The notes under the pieces were generated by a model that saw only the letters and a list, made by a program, of their open reading frames with translations, searched no databases and was not told the origin of the DNA. DNA of 64,000 nt from Spongilla lacustris (taxonomy: Eukaryota > Porifera > Demospongiae > Spongillida > Spongillidae). Shown in pieces: positions 39,905 to 59,757 of the stretch (position 1 is its first letter; each line of letters begins with the position of its first letter). The position numbers and the translations under genes were made by a program. The stretch covers positions 1,747,438 through 1,811,437 of the forward strand of contig OX442428.1 of assembly GCA_949361645.1 (NCBI GenBank), given 5' to 3'.

Positions 39905-40245
39905 AGCTGCATGGCGAGCTATAGTTGGGCGTTTAGCCCGACCTTCGCGTAGTGGCGGAAGGTCGGGTACCAATCCCGTACTGTTTTTGCACAAGAAATA
40001 AATATATTCTGCGGCAGCTGGTAGTAAAGCCAATCTGATTTATACTACATGTGCGGGTTTGGTACCCGTGTCGTAGCGATCGATGTAGGTCCCCCCTATA
40101 AATGCGTCCCCCCGGGCCCCGGGCCCATTTCCCTACCGATTTGGGGCCGGCCGGCCTAATAACGCTAGGGAATTGGGCCCCCCGCAAGGCCCCATTTCAC
40201 TAGCGATTCGGTACCCCTTAGTGAAATAGGGCCCCACATTAATAT
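39905..40245. mobile_element. Solo end of the GGGCG-TTTAGCCCGACCTTCGCG family plus adjacent GC-rich hairpins
   Basis: TTGGGCGTTTAGCCCGACC at 39925-39944 matches the ends of 25703-25855. From 40121 to 40180 GGGCCCATTTCCCTA pairs with TAGGGAATTGGGCCC. From 40188 to 40233 GGCCCCATTTCACTA pairs with TAGTGAAATAGGGCC. The two neighbouring hairpins have similar stems. Confidence 0.5.
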
Positions 40246-40657
40246 TGGATCAATGCATATAATTTCCACTTAGAAATAGGGTGTGTCTTGAAACTAATTA
40301 CATGTAGCAACTAATTTTCGAACGGTACCTGAGGTTAGCCATTGTAGTTTTAGATAACTGTACTGACTGATATGCATATAAGACAGGTTGCCGAAAGTCA
40401 GGCCAGGCTCCGGCCTGTAACCTGAAATGTCGACCCGATACATGTAAGAATACAATTATTAATTTCTAGTTACAATTATTCATTCATTGTATTAATATTA
40501 ATAAATAGGCTACAATTATTGATGAGACTATACATGTACATATATGTATACATGTACGTTTATTCATTCGTTAACCCCACAAATTCGCAGTCTTCGCTAT
40601 GAATACAGCCTCAGGTGCTTGCCTCTCTAGCAGATACTTCCCATAAGCTTGTGTCTC

Positions 40658-41327
40658 CAGTGGCGGATACAGGGGGGGGGGGGGGGGGGGGTCGGTGGTG
40701 TCCGGACCCTCAGACCCGATGATGAAAAAATTAAGTATCAATACTATTAATGAATGCAATTAACAACATCCCACGTGATATAGCGTATCATCCAGATGGC
40801 AAGCAATCTGTTCACTCACCTCATTCGGCAAGTATCTTGAGTTACTTTTCCAAGAAAGCAAAAGGTAATTATGTAATGCGCTAAAAGATTTAAGCCTACG
40901 CGTACAGGAATCACGCACCCGCCCGATCGCGTTATCTCGTTATGCCCATAAACTACTGTACTTTTAAGTTTATGGGACTTCTATAGTCCCACTGACCAGT
41001 TATCACACAGGCCACTTGTATCGAGCCCAAAACGGACAACAACCATTAGTTCAATCAAATGTGAAATGCGGATAAATACGTTCTGTTCCATTCCACTCCC
41101 CCCCCCCCCCCCCCCCCAACCATTATTTGCCGCCATTTTTTAGTCTTTCGCCCCAGTTTAAGGCTTCAAAGTATTGATAGATAGTCTGTGTCGCTAAGAG
41201 CGCGACCCCCAAAAGCTTCCGCGCTTCGCGCGGGAGGGGGCACATCCCCCTCCCGCACCCCCCCCCCCCCCCCTATTGATTATTCATGTCGGACCCCCCC
41301 CTTCCAGATTTCCTGTATCCGCCCCTG
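40658..41327. mobile_element. CAGTGGCGGAT-type DNA element with 5-bp target duplication, copy 2
   Basis: The ends CAGTGGCGGATACAGGGGGG and TTTCCTGTATCCGCCCCTG are inverted and flanked by GTCTC on both sides (40653-40657 and 41328-41332). Length 670 bp, nearly the same as copy 1 (666 bp). Poly-G and poly-C runs lie near the ends (40674-40691, 41096-41117). No intact transposase. Confidence 0.85.
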
Positions 41328-41479
41328 GTCTCCTACAAACCCAGACCTCTGGGTTTATAACACGGATGAGAGTGGTTAATACCGCACCAACAGCATATTA
41401 TTCAACATGCAGCAACTGTTTAATGAGATGTTAGCTGTGGCAGAGATACCCATTAATATCATATACATGTACCAGAAAA

Positions 41480-41819
41480 TGATGAGAACAATGAAGATGA
41501 TGCTGCAGTACCACCACAGTCAAAACATCGTCGTTTTGAAGACTATGACTTTCTTGATGCAGATGAAGAGGAATCTGCAAAACTGGATCATATATAATAC
41601 AGGCATAAAGGTGAGTTTGATGCTTGGCTTTTAGTTCCTGAGATACGACAAGTGAATGCTACTTCTCCTATAGATCCACTTGCATGGTGGAAATTGCACA
41701 ACTCACGTTTTCTAAGCTTGCGAGAAAGTATACCATCTGAGCGGGTATTGTCTAGAGCCAAGCTTATTCAACAGCGCCAAAGGTGGGCCTCAGCGACTGG
41801 AGGCGTGCGTAATGCTTAA
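41480..41819 (+). pseudogene. hAT-superfamily transposase C-terminal fragment (broken)
   Basis: One frame reads an acidic stretch (FEDYDFLDADEEESAKLDHI), an in-frame TAA, then EFDAWLLVPEIRQVNA, then DPLAWWKLHNSRFLSLRE and IPSERVLSRAKLIQQRQR, ending at TAA 41817-41819. DPLxWW...RF..L and PSERVFS are the hallmarks of the hAT C-terminal dimerisation domain. Compared with the family, the segment between LRE and IPSERV is shortened and a stop interrupts the frame, so it is inactive. The rest of the transposase is absent. Confidence 0.7.
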
Positions 41820-42154
41820 GCACGGTGCATGGGTGCTGAACAGTTAATTTAGTTACGTCTAGCTCACATCTGCGCATCATGTAATTTTTATTTACCATAA
41901 CAATCAGTCCAATTACATGCATATAAGGGGGGGGGGGGGGTGTCCCGACCTTTCAGGCCGCGCCAGGGTCTGACCTGAAAGGCCGGCCGGAAAGGTCGGC
42001 CTGACAGGCCGGGTTGGCCTTCGGCAACCCTGCAACTCAGAGATTATTTGTCTTAACCATTTGTTTTTCAACTGAGCACACTATTTGTTTTTCAACTGAG
42101 CACAACAAACATTTCCACCGTTTCGGTGCCCTTTTAATAGATGCACATTCGTAC

Positions 42155-42535
42155 TGGTATCATTGGTAGCAAACTTCACACTGAATCATTTTGCCAGTAG
42201 TATCTGTCGCTGATCTGAGCAAGCGTTTTGTCTCTACCCAGATGACCTTCTTCATGAACGGTCTTTACAATTTTCAATTGGACTTCCTCCTTTTCAATGA
42301 CTATCCTCGGGCGTTGTTTAGCTTTGCGACTTTTGCCACCTACATAGTACAAATGGCCAGCTTCAGCACTGAAAAACGCAGCTCGCTTTCTAAGTCCACG
42401 TTTGTATTCCTTGAGCGCATTTGTGACATATTCAAAAATAGCGCTATGATATGCTATGCGTCGCACTCTATACAGTCTCTCCTGCATATAACGCTCATAG
42501 CAGCTGGACAGAGAGAGTGTGCAGGTGGTACGCAT
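42155..42535 (-). pseudogene. Integrase zinc-binding (H2C2-like) fragment of a Gypsy-integrase-related or Ginger-type element
   Basis: On the minus strand about 119 codons read KRGLRKRAAFFSAEAGHLYY, a basic spacer, then a HEEGHLGRDKTLAQISDRYY segment with W. This is the N-terminal half of the HHCC zinc-binding domain found in Ty3/Gypsy integrases, Ginger DNA transposons and the derived GIN1/KRBA2 genes. The frame then stops. The expected Cys pair (CEVC) follows immediately in another frame, with a shortened spacer. No catalytic DDE core is nearby, so this is a fossil. Host-domesticated origin cannot be excluded. Confidence 0.6.
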
Positions 42536-42977
42536 GCGTTACACTATTTGTCTTTCATGCAGACTGAATGACATCATGCATGCATGAATTAAGGCTTCAT
42601 GTGTGCATGAAACCATAGATATTAAAGTAATATCTATGATGAAACCACTGTATGTTAGCAAAAGGGGCCCTCCTGGGGCCCCAAAACCCTAGCGACATGA
42701 GGGGTCCGAATCGCTAGCGTTTTGGAACCGGGGTCGCTGGGGGGAACCCATATCGCTTAGCTGTTATAATATCGGCCCGAATCCGACGTCATAACCTCAT
42801 GAACCGAGCTGGCCGGCTTTTAATATTCAGCTTGAACACGTATACTCCCATACCTCCTCCTCCTCCTCTTCCTCCTCGTATATGGTGCCCTCATCCCACC
42901 AATACAGGTTTTGTGTTTCACTAAATTGACCACACCACGCCATTCCACGTGTATATACTTAGACCGGATATGGTCGG

Positions 42978-42984
42978 TATAAAA
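42978..42984 (+). promoter_or_regulatory. TATA box of the TGF-beta-like gene
   Basis: TATAAAA lies 77 bp before the start codon at 43061, which predicts a 5' UTR of about 45-50 bases. Most other genes in the window show no TATA box. Confidence 0.6.
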
Positions 42985-43060
42985 ACTTGACGAAGGGAAT
43001 GGGAAAGCAGATAAAGTTTATAAATAAATTAAAACAGTATCGCAAAAGAAAGAAGAAAAA

Positions 43061-44287
43061 ATGAATCGTCGTGCGCTACTCTCTTCCTGCCTTTTTGCAG
43101 TAGTGCTCTCAGCGGTCAATACCGAACCAATTGAAGCACCAAAGTACATCATTGACCTCTACCAGTGTGTCCGCGCCAAGTCCCCACTAGATTGCTACGG
43201 ATTAGAGGCCGACTCGGTGCAGAGCATTGGAGGAAACGGTAATAATAATAACTATGACACTCTTTGCATGCTATACTGATAGCTCCATTGATAATTACCG
43301 TATGATATATGCACTGATTCAGATGGAATATTATGAGTGCATGCATCTTTCGTTGCAGTTGTGCAAGCCACAGGGACAAACAGCAATCGCAGCGTGATGG
43401 TCGACTTCAACACGACGACCTTGACCGCCTCGCAAAGCAACGACACAATCATGGCCGCGAAGTTACGTGTGTACAAAAATGCGCTCACGGACGAGCAAAT
43501 CCTGTCGCTAAGAGCCGGCGGGTGCAACACCTCGGTCATCACCTTGCAGCTGTACGCAGGAAACACAGCGACCTCCTTGCAGGGGAACGTGACCCTCACG
43601 CGAGACGACCTTAGGACGAACAAGTGGGTCACTTTCGGCATCCTCGGCGGCGTGTACCAGCAGTGGATCAGAAACGCAAGCTCGACCCTTCAATCAATCG
43701 CTATTGTGGCGGTCGGAACGTGCAATGCAAGAGCGCTCGGATTCACGGATTTTGCGCACAACTCGCCACTGCTAGTTGCATTCATTCGAAGTTCTGCTCA
43801 GAGCATAGACTTCCTCACGAAAGGACTAAGCGAGGCAACAATCGATAGTGTGGAGAGGAGAGATGTCCCCGGCAACAATTATCCATGCCAACTGTATACA
43901 TACCAGGTACGAGTACAGTACTAGTGCAAAGCTCGCATGCGCTATACGTAATATAGTCCATGCATGCTATTACAATTGCTCCTTTTAACACTAATAAAAT
44001 AGGTCACCACCTCGGACGCATGGAGTAACTACATACAGCCGGACAAGTTTGAAGCCAATTTCTGTGGAGGGTTGTGCGGCCTTCCTGACCCCACAAGCTC
44101 TCTCTACACAACGCAACACGCCCAGTTGCAGTACTTTCTGAATAAACAGTACCCGAATCAGGTTCCCCCTCCCTGCTGTGTCCCGAAAGACTTCGCAAGC
44201 GTTTCGTTTATCGTGGTTGACAATAGCGGCAGTACAAGCATCAAAACGATAAACAACCTGTCGGCAACAAGCTGTCAGTGTAGATGA
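43061..44287 (+). CDS. TGF-beta-superfamily ligand, complete, 3 exons
   Basis: Exons 43061-43238, 43359-43906 and 44003-44287 with matching phases encode 336 residues. A signal peptide (ALLSSCLFAVVLSAVNT) leads into a TGF-beta-type propeptide: AAKLRVYKNALTDEQI, TNKWVTFGILGGVYQQWIRN and SPLLVAFIR match the usual helix, strand and PLLV motifs. The C-terminal cystine-knot domain has all seven expected cysteines: CQLYTYQV, AWSNYIQPDKFEANFCGGLC (C-x-G-x-C), PPPCCVP, and the terminal CQCR. The CC and C-x-C-R endings predict a covalent dimer. The normal furin site R-x-x-R is missing before the first knot cysteine; only SVERRD is present. The sequence is too divergent to assign to BMP, activin or TGF-beta groups. 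It is a secreted ligand acting, by family, on type I/II Ser/Thr kinase receptors. It converges with the PASK gene. Confidence 0.92.
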
Positions 44288-44577
44288 TGCAAAACCAGCT
44301 GGAATGGTTTCTACATCTTCCAATTTATAAATGTGATTTGTCCTATCTAAATTCATAAGTATCGTTATTTACACAATTATACCTCCAAGGTCACTAACAA
44401 GAAGCAAAGGCGTATATATCTTAGCATGGTGAAGGTGTTTATTGGGAAGAGGATCCAGTAGTAATAATGGGGTTAATATAAAAACAGATAATAGAATGTT
44501 TTAAAATTGGCACACCACTATGTGTGGGAACAGTGTCTCTGAGGCATACATACATGTACAGTGTGCGTAAACAGAAA

Positions 44578-44662
<85 letters not shown>
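44578..44662. repeat. (CA)n microsatellite in the PASK 3' region
   Basis: About 42 CA dinucleotides lie between the convergent ends of the TGF-beta-like and PASK genes. TTTATT at about 44434-44439 (AATAAA on the minus strand) is a candidate PASK poly(A) signal. Confidence 0.9.
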
Positions 44663-44665
<3 letters not shown>

Positions 44666-44759
44666 GAAAATGAGACAAATGAACAGTTACAGGTACATGT
44701 AAACACTTTGAAAAGGTACACCCATAAAGAGGGCAGCACACGAACAAACTGTATGAAAG

Positions 44760-55410
<10,651 letters not shown>

Positions 55411-55480
<70 letters not shown>

Positions 55481-55652
55481 TGTTTGTGTGTGTGTGTGTG
55501 TTTTTGTGTGTGTATGTGTTGTTTGTGTGTATGTGTTGTTTGTGTGTGTATGTGTTGTTTGTGTGTGTATGTGTTGTTTGTGTGTGTATGTGTTGTTTGT
55601 GTGTGTGTGTGTTGTTTGTGTGTATGTGTTGTTTGTGTGTGTGTGTGTGTGT

Positions 55653-55684
<32 letters not shown>

Positions 55685-55740
55685 GTGTGTGTGTGTGTGT
55701 GTTGTGTGTGTGTGCATGTGTTGTGTTTGTGTGTGTTGTG
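55411..55740. repeat. (GT)n / GTGTGTTGTTTGTGTGTAT array abutting a PASK exon
   Basis: Pure (GT)n followed by about ten copies of a 20-bp GTTGTTTGTGTGTGTATGTG unit. On the gene strand (minus) this is a CA tract ending directly at the acceptor of the exon 55408-55234. Confidence 0.95.
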
Positions 55741-56300
55741 ATGCAAAAAGGTTGCATTAGTGTACTTGCACCTGGCACGCCAGGTGTATTGCATTACAGA
55801 TAAATTAATATTAGCACTCAGCCAATCAAATCAGTTTCATATACATATAGCAGTGCATGCAAAAATACAAATGTCTATTCTTTACACTCAGAGGGGGGAA
55901 GGGGGAGGGGTGTACAAAAAAATGGTGTTGCATGTGACAGTATTCCACTTCCAATTAATGCCCAGGTACACCATGTGTCTCCTACAGGAACGTTCTGTAA
56001 CAAACATCCTCCTACAACACAGAGGACAGTTACATGTACCTCTCCTCCACCCCTCCCCCTTTACCCCGCCCTCCCACTTCCAATAACTACACACATCCAC
56101 AGGCCTATGTACAGGCATTGGCTCATATGATTGCATGAGTGTGAATTCTTGGAGTTTGAAACTGTCAGATAGATGCAGTGGTCAATATTATCACTATGTC
56201 TATGTGTGTATGTGTGGTGTATGTGTGTGGTGTATGTGTGTGGTGTATGTGCAGTGTATGTGTGTGGTGTAAGTGTGTGGTGTATGTGCATATGTGTGTG

Positions 56301-56500
56301 NNNNNNNNNNNNNNNNNNNNNNNNNNNNNNNNNNNNNNNNNNNNNNNNNNNNNNNNNNNNNNNNNNNNNNNNNNNNNNNNNNNNNNNNNNNNNNNNNNNN
56401 NNNNNNNNNNNNNNNNNNNNNNNNNNNNNNNNNNNNNNNNNNNNNNNNNNNNNNNNNNNNNNNNNNNNNNNNNNNNNNNNNNNNNNNNNNNNNNNNNNNN
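56301..56500. other. Assembly gap (200 N)
   Basis: Exactly 200 N lie inside a GT-rich tract that continues on both sides. The gap is probably a collapsed microsatellite, but PASK 5' exons could also be hidden. Confidence 0.99.
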
Positions 56501-56661
56501 TGTGTGTGGCAGTTCACTTCTAAGACATTTTTTCATTCACATTGCACTCACTTATAATGAGACTTTCATTTTCATAATGTCTCCACAAATATGCACTTGA
56601 AAAGTTGCAGGTGCTACACGTGGTCAAGTTGTAATTATACAAAATTAGTTGTTGGTTTAAG

Positions 56662-56796
56662 AGGATAGTCTCGTATCCAGACCCAAGTACGTCACAGCTG
56701 CGGATGGATTACATCACCGCTACGCTAGTTCTAGCGTAGCGGTGATGTAATCCATCCGCATCTGTGACGTACTTGGGTCTGGGTATGAGACAATCC
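56662..56796. mobile_element. Near-perfect 130-bp hairpin element
   Basis: The left arm (AGTCTCGTATCCAGACCC, AAGTACGTCACAGCTGCGGA, TGGATTACATCACCGCTACG) is mirrored by the right arm with only a few mismatches. The loop is two bases (GCTAG-TT-CTAGC). It belongs to the same family as 16923-17035 and the half-copy at 57193-57258. No coding capacity. Confidence 0.85.
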
Positions 56797-56834
56797 AGAG
56801 GACGGGCCTGTGTTAAGGAATTGTGCAAGTGGTG

Positions 56835-56969
56835 GACAAAGTATACCTATCAGCGTTGTGAAGAGTGGCTTGTCATATGCCTTCTGCAGAATTGTCTTTT
56901 TAAAATCAGTGTAGCTCTCACAGCAGCACACACTTGAAGAGTTCCAGCCAGCTACTTCTTCAATGTCCA
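56835..56969 (-). CDS. Possible single coding exon of unknown identity
   Basis: On the minus strand an open segment (VDIEEVAGWNSSSVCCCE, YTDFKKTILQKAYDKPLFTT) is preceded by an AG and followed by a GTATAC donor in phase 1. It could be an upstream PASK exon, but I recognise no PAS-domain motif and its phase does not join the first kinase exon directly. I do not recognise the sequence. Confidence 0.3.
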
Positions 56970-57192
56970 CCTTTATATAATTTTCAGTAGATAAAATCAG
57001 TCATGATACAATCCCAATGGGACGACGTACACCAGGGCTTTTGTCTAATGGAATGAAACGATAGGCCGGTGGAGCATGGTACCAATTTAATCGTACCATG
57101 CATCACTACGTGTTTCTGGGGTCATGTCATCTGGGTTTATAATCCCCCCTTCAGTGTTTCGAGAAAGTTATCGCAAAGCACTTTACCTAGAC

Positions 57193-57258
57193 GTTGATCT
57201 CGTACTCAGACCCTGATTCCCACAGCTGCGCGGATGGGTTACATCACCGCTACGTGAT
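57193..57258. mobile_element. Half-copy of the AGTCTCG...CAGACCC hairpin family
   Basis: GATCTCGTACTCAGACCC, CACAGCTGCGCGGATGGGTT and ACATCACCGCTACG follow the same order as the left arm of the element at 56662, with no matching right arm. Confidence 0.65.
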
Positions 57259-57516
57259 GGCGAAACGTTCTGTGCCTGATTTTAGGCGTACTCTACTACA
57301 TCAGAATCGAACGCAGAGCACCACCTGTGACGTCACATACACGAGTGCTAATATTGATATTTTTTAAAAATTGAATCAGTTGTAAATCAAGCCGCTCATA
57401 GGGGCGGGGGCGGGCGTTCCGACGAAACAATGGCCAGATCCGGCCGGCGAAACCGCACTTCTCTGATGGTGTGCATTACTTGGAACGTATCCCTAGTGCG
57501 CATGCTCAGCGCGAGC

Positions 57517-57525
57517 TATATAATA
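57517..57525 (+). promoter_or_regulatory. TATA box of a candidate transcription unit
   Basis: TATATAATA stands in a GC-richer context (GCATGCTCAGCGCGAGC just upstream). A pyrimidine/CAGTCAC start-like sequence lies about 25-30 bases downstream. Confidence 0.45.
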
Positions 57526-57544
57526 GCCATGTGACTACTCTTTC

Positions 57545-59367
57545 AGTCACATTTGTCACGAGGTTGGTGCAGAAGGGGAGGGTTTCGATCGTGTCTTTGA
57601 AAAAGAGGAACCGCTGATGTGACTTAGAAATTCACATCACTCGTGTTCGTTTACAATGCCGAGTTAATGAAAGCTAGAGTGAGTTGCTCTTTTTTTTTCA
57701 TATTGTTGTGTGTTGAACTACATTTTACAGGGATAGCTCAACGTCGCCGCTACAAGGACGTTATTCTCATGGGCATTTCATGCCGAGACTTCCATTTTCC
57801 ATTACGCGACTTGCCTCCATTGACATACACATCGAGTGTGGTTTCGTTTTAGCAGCTGGAATTTATTCTATATCATGCCAGGTGTTGGAAAGGATTTGAC
57901 TGGGCATCAAAATTTTAATCAATCCTAACCCACTGCTGCGAGGTCCTAACCAAGGTGAGCGTGGATACAAATTATCCGCATTGGCACCGACTTTGCCTTG
58001 TGGTTGGCTCAGTTTAATAGCCAATCACAAACTGTTGGTGCCTACAGTGACCTGACAGCTCTCCACTTGGGCAGTCTTATTCGTATTGTAGGCCGACCCA
58101 CACTAAAAGCAGTCCACATTTAACGAAAGTGTATATTTGTGTGCTTATCTTTATTGTGTACTTACTATTCTCTTTTTGCAGCTCTACGGAGTTCTTGGAG
58201 GCGCCGAAATGCCAAGCTGTATTAAGTACGCCACACACATCATTGACATCTCGATTGCGCAGCTCCGTGCTGAGCTTGTTATTCCATACGCCTGTCCAGG
58301 TGAGTGAATTAGCAGGGGGTGAAATATTATTGGCGCCAGATTTGGCACTGTGGTGGTCAACTGAAGTGGTCACACACATACTGCTGGCGTCTACAAAAAG
58401 ACGTACTGCTTGGAGCTAAAGGGTAGATTTTTTTGTTAATAAAGACTGCCCATTTTTAAAAAGCAGCTCACAGTTATTAATGCAATAATTGCACATGTAT
58501 GCTGAATTTTATTAGTATTGTTCAGATGGTGTCATCATTTGGTGTTACTAATCACCTTTTGCCATGTCACTTTATTGTGCAGCAAGATTGTCCATTATCC
58601 TGTTCAGTTGTGAAATTCTGCAGGAAGCAAGAGCATCATAGGTAAGATTTGTCAAATGAATATTATCTGGTGCTTCTTTATACTTTCCTTTGGGGGGGGG
58701 GGGGGGGATTGGTTCAAGAATGTGTGCATCTGCCTTTGTTTGTGGTTGCCATCTTGGTTGGTAGCTGCCTGTGTTGGTGATGCTATAGTAAACGGTCTGC
58801 CTTGTACTGGGGGTCTTTACCTTCAGTAGGCCATACCAGACTAACCTCAGACTACATTTTAATATGTAGTGAAAATATTTACTGGGCCCAAAAACTGGGA
58901 ATTTGGGTAATGTATTGTAGCATAATATTGTACTGCATGAACGTGAACGAAGAGGGTATACTATACGCTGTGTTACGCTAACCTAGACTCAATTATTTTT
59001 GGTCCCATTGTTTTGGGATGTATAGTGGAAAAGGAATTCAACATTCGCCATGTGGAAGTATTAATATTCTGTTTCCCCTTCCTAGGTCGTTGGAGGCGGT
59101 GCTGTTCGTGGAAGTTCTTTTTTTGTTGAAACTGTATTTGATAGTGTATTTTTTACACAATGTACTGTGTTAATGTTAATAATGACAATACGAACACATG
59201 GAGGCCAAAGTTCGCAAGTTGATGCAGCGTTCCCCCCTCTGAATGACAAATTGCAGAAAGTATGCATGAAAGCTTTTGGCACCAGTAGTGTTTACAATGT
59301 GACTACCCAAGTACATGGTGCGAGGGCCACCTGTAATGGTGACCAATTATTGTCAAGAACGCCCTAG
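57545..59367 (+). other. Candidate spliced transcript of unknown product (coding or non-coding)
   Basis: Downstream of the TATA box, splice signals occur in order: donor AGA|GTGAGT (57678), acceptor TTTTACAG (57730), donor CCAAG|GTGAGC (57955), acceptor TTTGCAG (58181), donor GTCCAG|GTGAGT (58301), and acceptor CCTTCCTAG (59085). In one frame the segment before 58301 (LSLLFHTPVQ) joins in phase to an open segment 59086-59367 (VVGGGAVRGSSFFVETVFDS ... QVHGARATCNGDQLL) ending at TAG. The first exons are not open in a continuous frame. An AATAAA at about 58437 could instead end a shorter transcript. I recognise no family. It may be a lineage-specific protein or a long non-coding RNA. Confidence 0.3.
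58690..58708. repeat. Poly-G run
   Basis: A run of about 18 G. Other long runs of a single G or C are at 8449-8459, 26291-26312, 32719-32738, 35642-35661, 47915-47940, 61829-61851 and 62127-62143. Confidence 0.9.
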
Positions 59368-59757
59368 ACTAGATAGCTGCTTGATGGAAAACATACTATT
59401 CTAAGATTTTTCGATGCACACAGCAAAAAAAATGTGCGGGGCCTTATTGGCTAATCTCTGATTTTTCTATCCACTAAAAATATAGTGTCGCTCGAGCGCA
59501 AGCGTGTATTCGTTCCCTAAACATCGTTCTGAACAATTTTAAGCGGCCTTGAAGTATCTACGTATATAGGGCCTGCAATTTCCATCACCATTGTAGGCTA
59601 CGACTCGCTACAGAATATTGCAGATGATCTCTCCACCTTCATGAGTTCACAGCATAATAATCGACGTTAGAAGTAATCGCGACCGTGCAGCTCACTCATA
59701 TATGTACTAGCATGTTAGATCTATAATTAAAGCCGCTTACATGTACATGTACGCGTA

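Larger units (their letters stand above)
40384..42032. mobile_element. Degenerate hAT-like copy interrupted by another element
   Basis: CAGGTTGCCGAAAGTCAGGC at the left and CCGGGTTGGCCTTCGGCAACCCTG at the right look like inverted ends (CAGGGTTGCCGAA). Between them lie the CAGTGGCGGAT element 40658-41327 and a broken hAT-type transposase tail at about 41480-41819. No clear target duplication remains, so the boundaries are inferred from the two ends. Confidence 0.5.
34397..43060. other. 8.7-kb gene-free, transposon-rich interval
   Basis: No intact host gene is visible between SNRNP40 and the TGF-beta-like gene. It contains mariner-type and related AT-rich MITEs, two CAGTGGCGGAT elements with 5-bp target duplications, a degenerate hAT copy, an integrase-like fragment, GC-rich hairpins and G/C homopolymers. 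From 37565 to 39920 and from 42540 to 42970 I see only unique, mostly AT-rich sequence. Confidence 0.7.

Noticed and set aside
42191..42571. 126-codon plus-strand frame
   Set aside because: Shadow of the integrase-like fragment on the minus strand.
42840..42960. Possible TCC-repeat coding segment before the TGF-beta-like gene
   Set aside because: A short CCTCCTCCT stretch in a 5' flank; the TATA box at 42978 lies downstream of it.
43333..43614. 93-codon alternative plus-strand frame in TGF-beta-like exon 2
   Set aside because: A different frame of a coding exon whose propeptide motifs are clear in the chosen frame.
55888..56136. Minus-strand frame with a zinc-finger-like CNCPLCCRRMF...RRHM segment
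   Set aside because: Cysteine and histidine spacing does not fit a C2H2 finger, splice signals are weak, and it contains translated purine-rich repeat.
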